From CAYGOC01 sp964351495 (GTDB taxonomy: Bacteria; Chlamydiota; Chlamydiia; Chlamydiales; SM23-39), in contig CAYGOC010000003.1 of the NCBI GenBank assembly GCA_964351495.1, positions 1 through 64,000 on the forward strand: a stretch of DNA of 64,000 bases. The letters are read 5' to 3'. The notes under the pieces are model-generated. The model saw nothing but the letters and a program-made list of their open reading frames with translations, ran no database searches and had not been told where the DNA came from. A program made the position numbers and the translations under genes. Shown piece by piece: positions 33,387 through 41,725 of the stretch. Numbering within the stretch: the stretch's first letter is position 1; each line of letters opens with the position of its first letter.

Positions 33387-33576
33387 AGAGTTCAGACAGG
33401 AAGGGGTACCATAAAAAATCTCCTTTAAGGTATAGTTTTGTTTTCGGTAAGAGTTTTTCTTTTAAAGAAAAATCACCAAAACCATCATATACACAATAAG
33501 AAAAGAAAGTATCTTAAAAGATTTTTTCATCACCTCCGAGGGATGCTCGGGATTGTAAGCCTGTGGAGCGCATGCT

Positions 33577-33900
33577 TTAGCGCCATCCAAAAACTTCTAT
33601 CCGTTCTTGGAAAACTTGAAAGTTTACCTCTCCTTTTTGTTCTCTTAGAAAAATGTTAACCCTATTAAAAAGCCCAGGTATGTCCTCTTCAGCAGGATTT
33701 AAAGAATTGATAAGAACTCTATCAAAATTATCACCCGCTATTAATCGAACACCTCCTAGCCCTTGAAAAAATTCTCTTGCAAATTCTTCTGTAACTCGTA
33801 CATTTTCTCTAAAAATCACCTCCAGATCTGCAGGCTCCGGAAATCCTAACGGACCTAATCCTCTATACCACCTAACTACAAGTATAACCATAGACTCCAT
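33577..33900 (-). CDS. FFxG-domain family protein
   Basis: 107 aa. Compact form of the domain: PADLEVIFRENVRVTEEFAR, EFFQGLGGVRLIAG, DRVLINSLNPAEEDIPGLF and a NRVNIFLREQKG helix. It is a close paralogue of 33989-34306 (VTEEFAR-x-FF-(Q/E)-GL in both). The pattern strand-helix-FFQG-strand-strand-helix suggests a small alpha/beta fold. The ATG at 33891 is an alternative start three codons in. Unknown function. Confidence 0.62.
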   Translation of the reverse strand: MESMVILVVRWYRGLGPLGFPEPADLEVIFRENVRVTEEFAREFFQGLGGVRLIAGDNFDRVLINSLNPAEEDIPGLFNRVNIFLREQKGEVNFQVFQERIEVFGWR

Positions 33901-33988
33901 ATGCTGTTTCTCCTTTTTTTTATTATATCCCTTTAATCTTAAGTTACTCCGTGAGCTTATAAACTAAGCAAAAATTATATTCTCAAAG

Positions 33989-34306
33989 CTATTGTGGATC
34001 TACCCGAAAGGATTGAAAGCCCCTTTCTCCTTTTACCTGTCTCAGAAAGTTTGTAACCCTGTAAGAAAGTATCAAAACTGTCTCCCTTGCAGGAATTGAA
34101 GAGTTTATGTATACCGTATAAATTTCCGGTTGCGCCGTTATCTGAACGCTTTCTAATCCTTCAAAAAAACCTCTTGCAAATTCTTCTGTAACCTGGATAG
34201 TATTTCTGAAAACCACCTCTACCTCGGCAGGAGCTCGAGGCAGTCCCCGCTCTTCAGCCCCCCTAGCAAGAGTCCACGCATTTAATTTTTCAACACGAAA
34301 TTCCAT
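33989..34306 (-). CDS. FFxG-domain family protein
   Basis: 105 aa from ATG 34306, preceded by AAGGA; a GTG at 34345 would only add a Lys-rich stretch. Core blocks: PAEVEVVFRNTIQVTEEFAR, GFFEGLESVQITAQ, VYINSSIPARETVLIL and a YRVTNFLRQVKGERGFQSF end. It is the nearest paralogue of 33577-33900 and shares its length. No signal peptide, Cys or membrane segment. Unknown function. Confidence 0.62.
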   Translation of the reverse strand: MEFRVEKLNAWTLARGAEERGLPRAPAEVEVVFRNTIQVTEEFARGFFEGLESVQITAQPEIYTVYINSSIPARETVLILSYRVTNFLRQVKGERGFQSFRVDPQ

Positions 34307-34506
34307 ACAATTTTTTTCCTTTTTTATAGTTTTTTTTATTAACACCCGTTTAGTCCAACTAAACCTTCCTTAACTTTTTTTCTCATAATAGTTAGTTTGA
34401 TCATATTTATTACCCAAAAGTCTTGCCCCAGCCTCTTTTTTTATCAACATCGCCGTAAAACTTCTTGATTCAGGACAGGGATAAGGCAGTTGTGTTTTTT
34501 GTACTA

Positions 34507-34935
34507 CTAATCCTTCTGTTCAGTCCTATTACCAGCAGTTTCTGAAGGGCACCCTTCTGTGGTCTCAGATATAGTTTTTGAACACAAAACATTCCTTTTA
34601 TTTAAGAAGGAATTTATCTTATACATTTCGGACTGAATATGAAGGTTGAACTCTAGCCTAGTTTCATTCAAATGGAAATGAACTTGTACTTTCAGCTTAC
34701 TCCCTTGAAAAAAATTGACAAAAACCAAATTAGCTTTTTCGGAGGCTCTTTCAAATTCTTTTGTTCTTTTTTGAAACTGCGTAGTTTCTTCGTACCCTGT
34801 AACCTTTTTAAAAATACCGCTTTTAGAAAACTGTACAGAAAAGCGGAAGCATCTTGATCTATGCGGACATTCTCCTTTATAAATTAAAGAGAAGTCTTTG
34901 GAAGAAAGGGGAAAGTTATCATTTAAGGCTGCCAT
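34507..34935 (-). CDS. FFxG-domain family protein
   Basis: 142 aa with AAGGA ahead of the ATG. Blocks: KDFSLIYKGECPHRSRCFRF, SVQFSKSGIFKKVTGYE, ASEKANLVFVNFFQG, VQVHFHLNETRLEFNLHI and an INSFLNKRNVL helix. It is almost colinear with the plus-strand protein at 32527-33033, so the two arose by an inverted duplication. A Cys/His set near the N-terminus (C-PH-x4-C) recurs in that protein as C-LHG-x3-CC. Unknown function. Confidence 0.63.
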   Translation of the reverse strand: MAALNDNFPLSSKDFSLIYKGECPHRSRCFRFSVQFSKSGIFKKVTGYEETTQFQKRTKEFERASEKANLVFVNFFQGSKLKVQVHFHLNETRLEFNLHIQSEMYKINSFLNKRNVLCSKTISETTEGCPSETAGNRTEQKD

Positions 34936-35102
34936 AAAAATTCCTTGTTTTTAAAAATAGAGGACCTGCCCTCTAAGAAAAATTCCAAGAGTTGTAATCT
35001 GTATGATTAATAATTGCAAGCTCCTTAACCCCACAACCAAAGTCAGGGGGTTCCTCGCAATTTCGCTCACTTAGAAAGGCTCTTTTTCCCCAAACACACG
35101 TA

Positions 35103-35534
35103 TCAATCGCTTTTTTTCTTTTCTTCAACACTTTCTTCTTCCAGCGTGAAAAATTTTTTGATATCTCGAAATGGATGATTATGTTGCTTCGGGTTTGATC
35201 TGATAAAAGCAGTAACTCTAGATGAAAAAACTTCTGTTGTTTCATTGATACCGCTCCGGAGCTCAACATAATACCCTTCTTTAACATACGGTTTTTTAAC
35301 CTGCTCACCCTCCCTCGCCAAGGCTTTAGCCGCTTGGTGCCTAGCCCATAACAAACGAGAGTTGACAACCCGAAAATCTGTAAAACCCTGAAAAAACCAA
35401 GCTGCAACGTTGTGTACGTTGTCTACAGACTTATTAAACTGGACTACTACTTGCGGCAGATCTGACTCATCTAGTCCAGCCTCTTCAAAAAGCCCTCGAA
35501 CAAAATCAATAGTTACAGTTCTTTCAACATGCAT
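35103..35534 (-). CDS. FFxG-domain family protein, largest minus-strand member
   Basis: 143 aa; GGAG lies five bases before the ATG. It starts with an extra helix (TIDFVRGLFEEAGLDE), then PQVVVQFNKSVDNVHNVAA, WFFQGFTDFRVVN, a basic loop (WARHQAAKALAREGEQVKK), YYVELRSGINETTEVFSSRV and TAFIRSN. The loop is an insertion relative to the 105-107-aa paralogues. The C-terminus is a Glu/Lys-rich tail. Unknown function. Confidence 0.6.
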   Translation of the reverse strand: MHVERTVTIDFVRGLFEEAGLDESDLPQVVVQFNKSVDNVHNVAAWFFQGFTDFRVVNSRLLWARHQAAKALAREGEQVKKPYVKEGYYVELRSGINETTEVFSSRVTAFIRSNPKQHNHPFRDIKKFFTLEEESVEEKKKSD

Positions 35535-35615
35535 AAAAACTCCTTTTTTTGAATTTATTGGAAATATTTTACAGGAGCTCTGTTTCTTTTGCCAGCTATT
35601 TTAGGCAAAACACTT

Positions 35616-36116
35616 CTAGATTTTTAGTGTTTTACTAGCTTTTATGAAAGAGTCGTAAAAGAGAACCACAAAAAGCAGTTCTAAAAACCCGTTTGGTTTA
35701 AATTTTTGCTCTAGAAACTCTTTTTGCTGAGGATCTACTTCATTGCTATCTAAAACAGAATAAACGAACTCTTTTAAGGAATGATAGGGCTCTTCTACTT
35801 TTTTCTTTTCTATTAAAGAAAGTAGAAGCTCTTTGGAAAGAGGGCTCTTTTTTAGATGCGTTTCAAAAACCCTTTTGTAAGCGTGTTTTTGGGCCACTAC
35901 AAGAGTTACCCAGTTTTTTACTTTTTTGGGAAGGATCCCTTCAAAACGAAGATAGCCTCCCAAATCAGAAAATTTTTGTAAAAGATCAGGATGCTTTTGC
36001 ATAAGAAAATAGAGCCCCGTTATGGGGCCCCTTTTTTCTTCTAGCTTTTGTAGAATAGACTTCATGAAAGAGGAGTCTACTCTTGAAGTAGAAAAACTAC
36101 AAGATATCTGCTGCAA
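35616..36116 (-). CDS. Carboxymuconolactone decarboxylase-like (AhpD-fold) protein
   Basis: 166 aa from a TTG at 36116; an ATG at 36065 (residue 18) is the alternative, neither with a clear Shine-Dalgarno. The helical sequence GLYFLMQKHPDLLQKF, LRFEGILPKKVKNWVTLVV then AQKHAYKRVFETHLK follows the CMD/AhpD fold. The redox C-x-x-C of AhpD is missing (the equivalent place reads AQKHAYKR), so peroxidase-partner activity is unlikely; the KH-AY-x-x-x-H residues resemble the non-redox CMD branch. It overlaps the end of the PhoH gene by 20 bp and is likely cotranscribed with it. Confidence 0.6.
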   Translation of the reverse strand: MQQISCSFSTSRVDSSFMKSILQKLEEKRGPITGLYFLMQKHPDLLQKFSDLGGYLRFEGILPKKVKNWVTLVVAQKHAYKRVFETHLKKSPLSKELLLSLIEKKKVEEPYHSLKEFVYSVLDSNEVDPQQKEFLEQKFKPNGFLELLFVVLFYDSFIKASKTLKI

Positions 36117-37404
36117 TAGAGGCTAGCTCAGATCTTTCTGTCTTATCTAGCTCTATATGCCCAAAGATTTTTTGGTCTTTAAACCTCGAGATTGTATAGG
36201 TAAGACCGTTTGCGTTTTTATTTAAGTAAGGATTATCGATTTGAGAGGGATCTCCTGTTAGGACAACCTTAGTTCCATGCCCTGCCCTTGAGATTACCGT
36301 TTTCATCTCATGGGGAGTTAGATTTTGGGCTTCATCTATAATCATAAAAACCTTAGGAAGGGATCTACCCCTTATATAGGTTACCGCCTCCATCTCTATT
36401 TTTTTGCTTTCCATCAAAAACTCTAAAGAAGAAGCACCGTTTCCCTCTCCATTGGTTTTTTCACAGAGATATTCTAAGTTATCGTAGATAGGCTGCATCC
36501 AATGATAGAGCTTCTCTTCTTTGGTGCCAGGAAGATATCCAATGTCTTTTCCTAAAGGGATAATAGGCCTAGAAACCAAAATACGGTTGTACCTTCCTTC
36601 ATCAAACACTTTATGCATTGCGCACGCCAAAGCCATTAAAGTCTTTCCTGTTCCTGCAGGACCTACTAAAGTCACTAAATGGATATCATCTCGCAAAAGA
36701 AGATCCATAGCACATTTTTGCTCTATGTTTAAAGGCTGAATCCCCCATATATCTTTTTGCATTTGCAAAAGGGGCTCTAACCTTTGTTTGGTTTTATTGT
36801 ATTTACAAACAGCAGAAGATCTTTCGTCTGAGGTAAGAAGACAATATTCATTGGGTAAAAATACATGATTCCCTTCGGGAACCTGTCCTTCTTTGTAGAA
36901 AAGATCTATGTCTTTTTTCTCCACAAAAAGCTTTTTAATCCCCTTGTAGGCTTTATCCAAAGAAATCTGCTGATTTTCATAGTCCTCAGTTACAAGATGC
37001 ATAGCTTCTGCTTTCACCCTAGTTACAAAATCTTTGGTTACAAAAATAACATCTTCCCCTTTTGCTTTGAGGGTATGCGCTATAAAAAGAACGCGATTAC
37101 TATTTCTATCTAAAGGAAGAGGGAAGTCTTTTCCCTTTTCTAGTTTGGGATCTAAAAAAACACGCACTAAAGGCCCTTCCGGGATTTCTACTCCCTTGTG
37201 CAAGTCCCCTTGACTTTTTAAAGAATCTATATACCGCATCACATGGCGAGCATTTTGCCCTAGTTCATTTGAATATTTTTTTAAATTATCCAGCTCCTCT
37301 AAAACCAGAAGCGGAATAACTACATGGTTTTTATCGAAGTTTTTTAAAGCAGATGGATCATGTAATAAAACATTGGTATCAATTACATACGTCTTTTTAT
37401 CCAC
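36097..37404 (-). CDS. PIN-PhoH family ATPase/RNase
   Basis: 435 aa from GTG 37404. That start has AGAGGGG seven bases upstream and gives the usual N-terminus VDKKTYVIDTNVLLHDPSAL; a TTG at 37506 would add 34 untypical residues. Residues 5-130 form a PIN nuclease domain (DTNVLLHD; LEELDNLKK; FVTKDFVTRVKAEAM). Residues 225-435 form the PhoH ATPase: GPAGTGKTLMALA (Walker A), VSRPIIPLGKDIGYLPG, FMIIDEAQNLTPHEMKTVI (Walker B) and LTGDPSQID. The family (PhoH2/YlaK type) acts as an RNA helicase-nuclease in the cytoplasm. The gene diverges from the SWIM gene with the CIRCE element between them. Confidence 0.85.
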   Translation of the reverse strand: MDKKTYVIDTNVLLHDPSALKNFDKNHVVIPLLVLEELDNLKKYSNELGQNARHVMRYIDSLKSQGDLHKGVEIPEGPLVRVFLDPKLEKGKDFPLPLDRNSNRVLFIAHTLKAKGEDVIFVTKDFVTRVKAEAMHLVTEDYENQQISLDKAYKGIKKLFVEKKDIDLFYKEGQVPEGNHVFLPNEYCLLTSDERSSAVCKYNKTKQRLEPLLQMQKDIWGIQPLNIEQKCAMDLLLRDDIHLVTLVGPAGTGKTLMALACAMHKVFDEGRYNRILVSRPIIPLGKDIGYLPGTKEEKLYHWMQPIYDNLEYLCEKTNGEGNGASSLEFLMESKKIEMEAVTYIRGRSLPKVFMIIDEAQNLTPHEMKTVISRAGHGTKVVLTGDPSQIDNPYLNKNANGLTYTISRFKDQKIFGHIELDKTERSELASIAADIL

Positions 37405-37519
37405 AGATTTTCCCCTCTTTGTAAAGCTATCTATCTTCCCTTCTATGCCTGAAACAGGATTTTCTGAGTAGTTTTCTTTTTTAGATTCTAACCATCTAAA
37501 TAACAATAGATTAAGAAAA

Positions 37520-37546
37520 TCAGCACTCCAGATTTGAGAGTGCTAA
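37520..37546. promoter_or_regulatory. CIRCE element (HrcA operator)
   Basis: TCAGCACTC (37520-37528), a 9-bp spacer and GAGTGCTAA (37538-37546): 17 of 18 arm positions match the CIRCE consensus TTAGCACTC-N9-GAGTGCTAA. It ends 5 bp before the -35 box of the SWIM gene promoter. CIRCE is the binding site of the heat-shock repressor HrcA. It could also affect the divergent PhoH gene. Confidence 0.85.
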
Positions 37547-37551
37547 AAAAC

Positions 37552-37580
37552 TTGACAAGCAAAAAAAGGAAGGGTATAAT
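37552..37580 (+). promoter_or_regulatory. Consensus sigma-70 promoter of the SWIM gene
   Basis: TTGACA (37552-37557), 17-bp spacer, TATAAT (37575-37580): a perfect match to the housekeeping consensus. The predicted start site is about 25 bp before the ATG at 37613. A promoter this strong next to CIRCE suggests tight repression and high induction. Confidence 0.8.
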
Positions 37581-37612
37581 AGAGTTGAAAAAAGAAAAAT
37601 TGAGGTTTTCCC

Positions 37613-38281
37613 ATGAAAATCAGCCCTCTTATATTAAGTATACCTCCTTACATATCAACGAGTTGGAAAAACGTGCTCTCTTTGAGGGTAGAAGGAACCT
37701 CTTTAGTTATCGACTTAACAGCAGGAAAACAAGTTAAGGTCCCCGATTTAAAAGGGGCTACTTTGGAGCAAATATTTAGAGCTCATGCTGATTATTTAGA
37801 AAAAAATGACTTAGAAAAGGAAAAAGGCCCTTCTTTTTTAGACGGAGCTTTGAATTTTCCTTTTAAGATGGGTCTTTCAGGAACTATGGAACCCTTGGAG
37901 AACATCTTACAGCATAATCCAGAGCAGTCCCATTTGCCCAATCTTCCCGAAGATGTTTTGAAAAAAATCACCTCCATAGCCAAGGCAATGGGGATTCCTC
38001 TTTCTGATAATCTGTTAAAACCAGAGCCTCACTGTAACTGTGCTTATTGCCAAATTGCCAGAACAATCCAAAACACCCCTCAGGAAGAAGGAGAAGAGTT
38101 TGTTTCTGAACAAGACCTCTCTTTTAAAACATGGAATATAGAGCAAAAAGCAGAGAATCTCTACGATGTAACCAATCCTTTAGATACAAACGAATGCTAT
38201 CAGGTATTTTTAGGAGACCCTTTAGGCTGCACTTGCGGACAAAAAAACTGCGAGCACATTAAGGCTGTTTTGCATAGCTAA
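37613..38281 (+). CDS. SWIM zinc-finger protein under CIRCE control
   Basis: 222 aa; GAGG lies 7 bases before the ATG. The N-terminus MKISPLILSIPPYISTSW and a central HNPEQSHLPNLPEDVLKKI read like a conserved chlamydial protein, from memory. Two Cys/His clusters are visible: CNCAYC (residues 142-147) and a C-terminal C-T-C-x5-C-E-H, the CxC-x(n)-CxH signature of SWIM domains, which bind DNA or proteins. No signal peptide, so it acts in the cytoplasm. The HrcA-type operator and perfect promoter mark it as a probable heat-shock gene. Its exact role is unknown. Confidence 0.75.
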   Translation: MKISPLILSIPPYISTSWKNVLSLRVEGTSLVIDLTAGKQVKVPDLKGATLEQIFRAHADYLEKNDLEKEKGPSFLDGALNFPFKMGLSGTMEPLENILQHNPEQSHLPNLPEDVLKKITSIAKAMGIPLSDNLLKPEPHCNCAYCQIARTIQNTPQEEGEEFVSEQDLSFKTWNIEQKAENLYDVTNPLDTNECYQVFLGDPLGCTCGQKNCEHIKAVLHS

Positions 38282-38372
38282 AGCTCTTTTTTTTCTCCTC
38301 TTGTAAAAAACCCTTTTCTCAAAAGTTTTTTCTATCCTATAGTTAGGCTCACACTTTCTATAGGGGGCAAGT

Positions 38373-39578
38373 ATGAAACTGTTTCGGCTCAGTTTTTCGC
38401 TTAAGTTCTTTTTTCTTTTGTTTCTTTTCTCTGTTTTACACGCAGAAAACCCAAAATCTTCTTTTTCCGCCTTTACGGGAAAAGTGCTGGGAAACAAGGT
38501 GCGTCTTAGGTCTTCCCCTGATCTTAAAGGAGAAGAGGTTTCTCTGCTTACCCCAAACGACCTTCTGCTTATAAAAGGAGAAATTGGAGACTTTTATGAG
38601 GTAAAAGCGCCAAGAAGTCTCAGCGCTTTTGTCTATAAAAGCCTAGTTTTTGAAAACAGAATCGATGCAGATAGAGTCAATATCCGTTTAAAACCCGATA
38701 AGGAAGCTCCTATTTTAGGCTCTTTAAGCACAGGCGCTCCTATACAAATAAAAGACGCCTCTTCTGATCCCAAATGGGTAGAAATTGCGGTTCCCGAAAA
38801 TTGCCCTTTATATGTAGCCAAAGAGTTCATCAGATATGCAGGAGACTCTCTTTACATTCAAAAACAGGAAAAAAGGAAAGAAAAAGCAGAATCTCTTTTA
38901 GAAGAGGCTATCTCTATTGCAGATAGGGAAGAAAAAAAGCCTTTTGAAAAAATGGAGCCCCAAGAAGCTATCTCCAAACTACAAAGAGTCATTGAAAGTT
39001 TTTCTGATTTAAAAGGAGAAGTACAAAAGGCAAAACTGCGTCTTGCTTCTTTACAAGAAAACTACCTAGAAAAAAAACTTTCTTATCTTTCTTCGATTCA
39101 AAAAACAGAAACTATAGAAGAGGTTTTCTTTCCTGAGCTAGAAGAAGAAACTTCAGAAGAAGAATCCCCTTCTCCTTCCCTCTCTTTTGAAGCTTGGAAA
39201 AAAAACAACCCCTTTTTAAAAGAAGATTTAACCCGCAAAATGGAAGCTTGGCTCTCCTCTGAAAAAGAGCTCTTTGATAGCTGGCTAGCCTTTCATCCTC
39301 AAAAAACCGTGAAAGATTTTTACTTAGAACAAAAGGTAAACGCAGAAGTCCTTCAAGGAGTCATCCAAGCATATGATCCGGGCATGAAAAGCCGCCCTGG
39401 AGACTTTGTTTTGCGAAAAAATGGCACCTTTGCTGCTTTTTTATATAGCACGAAATATGATTTGGAAGAGTTCTTAGGGAAAAAGGTTACTTTGGTAGTC
39501 TCAGCAAGACCGAACCACCACTTCGCTTTTCCTGCTTATTTTGTACTGGAAGTAACGCCTCAAGGCTCTTCTGAATAG
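38373..39578 (+). CDS. Secreted SH3-domain protein
   Basis: 401 aa. Signal peptide of about 24 residues (LSFSLKFFFLLFLFSVLHA). Two bacterial SH3 repeats follow: GNKVRLRSSPDLKGEEVSLL (about 40-95) and DRVNIRLKPDKEAPILGSL (about 100-155). A coiled-coil and Glu-rich linker (165-270) leads to a C-terminal domain with YDPGMKSRPGDFVLRKNGTF and KKVTLVVSARPNHHFAFP. SH3b repeats bind peptidoglycan or membrane peptides, so a periplasmic cell-envelope role is likely. GGGGG precedes the start. The gene overlaps the end of rmuC on the other strand by 19 bp. Confidence 0.75.
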   Translation: MKLFRLSFSLKFFFLLFLFSVLHAENPKSSFSAFTGKVLGNKVRLRSSPDLKGEEVSLLTPNDLLLIKGEIGDFYEVKAPRSLSAFVYKSLVFENRIDADRVNIRLKPDKEAPILGSLSTGAPIQIKDASSDPKWVEIAVPENCPLYVAKEFIRYAGDSLYIQKQEKRKEKAESLLEEAISIADREEKKPFEKMEPQEAISKLQRVIESFSDLKGEVQKAKLRLASLQENYLEKKLSYLSSIQKTETIEEVFFPELEEETSEEESPSPSLSFEAWKKNNPFLKEDLTRKMEAWLSSEKELFDSWLAFHPQKTVKDFYLEQKVNAEVLQGVIQAYDPGMKSRPGDFVLRKNGTFAAFLYSTKYDLEEFLGKKVTLVVSARPNHHFAFPAYFVLEVTPQGSSE

Positions 39579-40723
39579 ACTTCTGAAAGAGAAGCTCTCT
39601 CTTGCACCTCTATAAGAGGCTCTGTTTCTTTTGTGTGGTGCGCTTTTTCTTGAAGCTTTTTTACACAAGGAAAAACCCTTGTCTTTAAAGAGGCTACCGT
39701 TTGGTTGTATGTTTCTACAGAGTGATTTACCGACTTTCCTAACTTAGAAAAGTGAGAAGACATCACTAAAAGTCTTTCATAAAGCTGTTTTCCTAACTCT
39801 GCAATCTCTTTTGCATTTTGCGATATACTATCTTGTTTCCAAGACAAAGAAGCTGCTTTCAAAACAGACATCAAGGTGGTGGGAGTGGCTACTATCACAT
39901 TATGTAAAAAGCCGGTCTCTATAAGATCGGGATCAAGTCGAACTGCCTCTGAAAAAAAAGACTCCGAAGGTAAAAATAAAATTACACACTCAGGAGTAGG
40001 AGAAAACTGCTTCCAATATTCTTTACTGGAAAGCTCTTTTACATGCTTTCTTATATGAGCTGCATGCTCCTTCATTTTCTCTATTTTACCCTCCTCTTCT
40101 TCCTTTTCTAAAGCTTCTAAATAGGCGTAAAGGGGCGTTTTTGCATCAACAATAATTTGTCTTTTTCCGGGAAGATGTACCACTAAATCGGGTCTTATCT
40201 TTTTTCCATCACTCTCCTGAGATACTTCTTCGGTAAAATCGCAATACTTTTGCATTCCGGCAAGCTCTACAACCCGCCTTAAGTGAAGCTGCCCCCAGGT
40301 TCCCCGAACAGAAGGAGATCTAAGAGCTTTGCTTAAATTAAAGGTTTCTGACCTCAGGGCTTTTTCTGAGGCCACCAAGTTTTCTAGCTGTTTTTCCATA
40401 AGAAGATAGGCCGACTCTCTTTTCTTCTCCAGTTCTCTATGCTCTTTTTCCAGCTTAGAAATGGCCTCTTGTAAAGGCTCTACTAAGTCTTGAACCGACT
40501 GTTTATGGGTTTGTAGATCAGTTTTTGCCCCTTCTTGGTGGGTTTTTAGAGTTTGATTTGCTAAAGAGAAAAAACTGTGCTGCAAAGTTTGCATAATCTC
40601 TAACGATTCCGCTTTGAAATACCGAGGAAGATCTTCTTTTGCTTTTTTTATACTTTTAAGTGTCCAAAGAGCTAGAAAAAGAAACACAAAAGCTGCTACA
40701 ACAACACAAAAAACAAGAATCAT
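39560..40723 (-). CDS. rmuC: DNA recombination protein RmuC
   Basis: 387 aa. One N-terminal transmembrane helix (residues 1-21), a long coiled coil (25-125), then the conserved RmuC nuclease-like domain: VRGTWGQLHLRRVVELAGM, RPDLVVHLPGKRQIIVDAKT and CVILFLPSESFFSEAV, with VATPTTLMSVLKAASLSW. The PD-(D/E)xK-like D-x-x-V ... VDAK motif is intact. RmuC limits inversions between short inverted repeats in E. coli. The start overlaps the stop of pssA by one base (TAATG), so the two form an operon. Confidence 0.87.
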   Translation of the reverse strand: MILVFCVVVAAFVFLFLALWTLKSIKKAKEDLPRYFKAESLEIMQTLQHSFFSLANQTLKTHQEGAKTDLQTHKQSVQDLVEPLQEAISKLEKEHRELEKKRESAYLLMEKQLENLVASEKALRSETFNLSKALRSPSVRGTWGQLHLRRVVELAGMQKYCDFTEEVSQESDGKKIRPDLVVHLPGKRQIIVDAKTPLYAYLEALEKEEEEGKIEKMKEHAAHIRKHVKELSSKEYWKQFSPTPECVILFLPSESFFSEAVRLDPDLIETGFLHNVIVATPTTLMSVLKAASLSWKQDSISQNAKEIAELGKQLYERLLVMSSHFSKLGKSVNHSVETYNQTVASLKTRVFPCVKKLQEKAHHTKETEPLIEVQERASLSEVYSEEP

Positions 40724-41547
40724 TAATCTTCCTCTTCCGGCTCAAATTCTTTTAAAGTTTTGGACTTTCGTCCAAAAAACTTTCGGGCTATCGCAAGACC
40801 TAAAGCACAGATAATATAACCCCATGAAAAAAAAGCGAGAACTAAAGAAAAAAAAGAGAATACCCCATACAAAATAAAAGCGGACAAGACAACCGCTAAA
40901 AAAGCAAGATGAAACGAAGGAATCCGAAAATGAAGCGCTTTTAAGGTAGGAAATTTAAGTCTACTCACCATTAAATATCCTAAAAAAACCATCGCTGTTC
41001 CTAAAAAAATAGACTTGTAGGTGTGCTCTAAATACCATTTACTCAAAAACCAAGGAGATAAAAGCATTAAGTTTATAGAAACAGCAGCAGCTGCTGCTGC
41101 CGTAATAGGAAGCCCTGTAAACGGTTTATGCTCTTTTTTATCAGCCTTTTTAGAAGGAAGCATCGCTTTTACGTTATAACGAACAAGCCTTAAGACCCCG
41201 CATAAAGAAAAGACCATCGCCCCTACAGCGGTAAAAAAGGAGAGAAAGGTTCCCTGCTCTAAGGAAAGAGTTTTTAAAAGAAGAACAGAAGGAGCAACTC
41301 CAAAAGAGACCGTATCTGCCAAAGAATCAAACATAAAACCAAAAGGACTCTCAGCTCGAAAAACACGGGCTACAGCACCATCCACAAAATCGGCAAAAGC
41401 CGCTACCACTAAAAGAAGGCTCGAGCTAAAAATAACCTGATAATCGCCCATTCCGGGCTCAATCATATTTACTTTAAAAATGACAAAAAGACCGCAAGCA
41501 AGACCAAAAGCCGTAATGATGTTGGGAACTAAGTATATCTTCTTCAT
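40723..41547 (-). CDS. pssA: CDP-diacylglycerol-serine O-phosphatidyltransferase
   Basis: 274 aa, about eight membrane helices. Transfers the phosphatidyl group from CDP-diacylglycerol to L-serine, making phosphatidylserine for phosphatidylethanolamine synthesis. The CDP-alcohol phosphotransferase motif is complete: D56-G-x2-A-R61, then G70-x3-D74-x3-D78 (DSLADTVSFGVAPS). A KPFTGLPITAAAA loop follows, as in the PssA type II family. The C-terminus is cytosolic and acidic (EFEPEEED). It is coupled to rmuC. In Chlamydia pssA also sits next to nrdA, as here, from memory. Confidence 0.87.
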   Translation of the reverse strand: MKKIYLVPNIITAFGLACGLFVIFKVNMIEPGMGDYQVIFSSSLLLVVAAFADFVDGAVARVFRAESPFGFMFDSLADTVSFGVAPSVLLLKTLSLEQGTFLSFFTAVGAMVFSLCGVLRLVRYNVKAMLPSKKADKKEHKPFTGLPITAAAAAAVSINLMLLSPWFLSKWYLEHTYKSIFLGTAMVFLGYLMVSRLKFPTLKALHFRIPSFHLAFLAVVLSAFILYGVFSFFSLVLAFFSWGYIICALGLAIARKFFGRKSKTLKEFEPEEED

Positions 41548-41725
41548 AAAGGGAAAGCCTCTTAAACCCCATTGTAAGAAAAATCCCGTTAAAAAATCAC
41601 GATCTTCCTTTTTTTGTTCGATCTTAAGAAAAAGAGAATGTTGTTTTTTACGCTACCCGGAAATTTTGTTTCTTGTCTGGAGGGGTGTTTTTTTTCTTTT
41701 TTTTTTGTGGACGATAAAGTTAAAA

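Noticed and set aside
34973..35407. Minus-strand open frame of 144 codons overlapping the 35103-35534 gene
   Set aside because: The alternative frame has the FFQG family blocks and a proper Shine-Dalgarno; this one has neither.
35587..35610. TTTTGCC / GGCAAAA inverted repeat as a terminator
   Set aside because: The 7-bp stem with a 10-nt loop is weak and lacks a T-run at the right distance.
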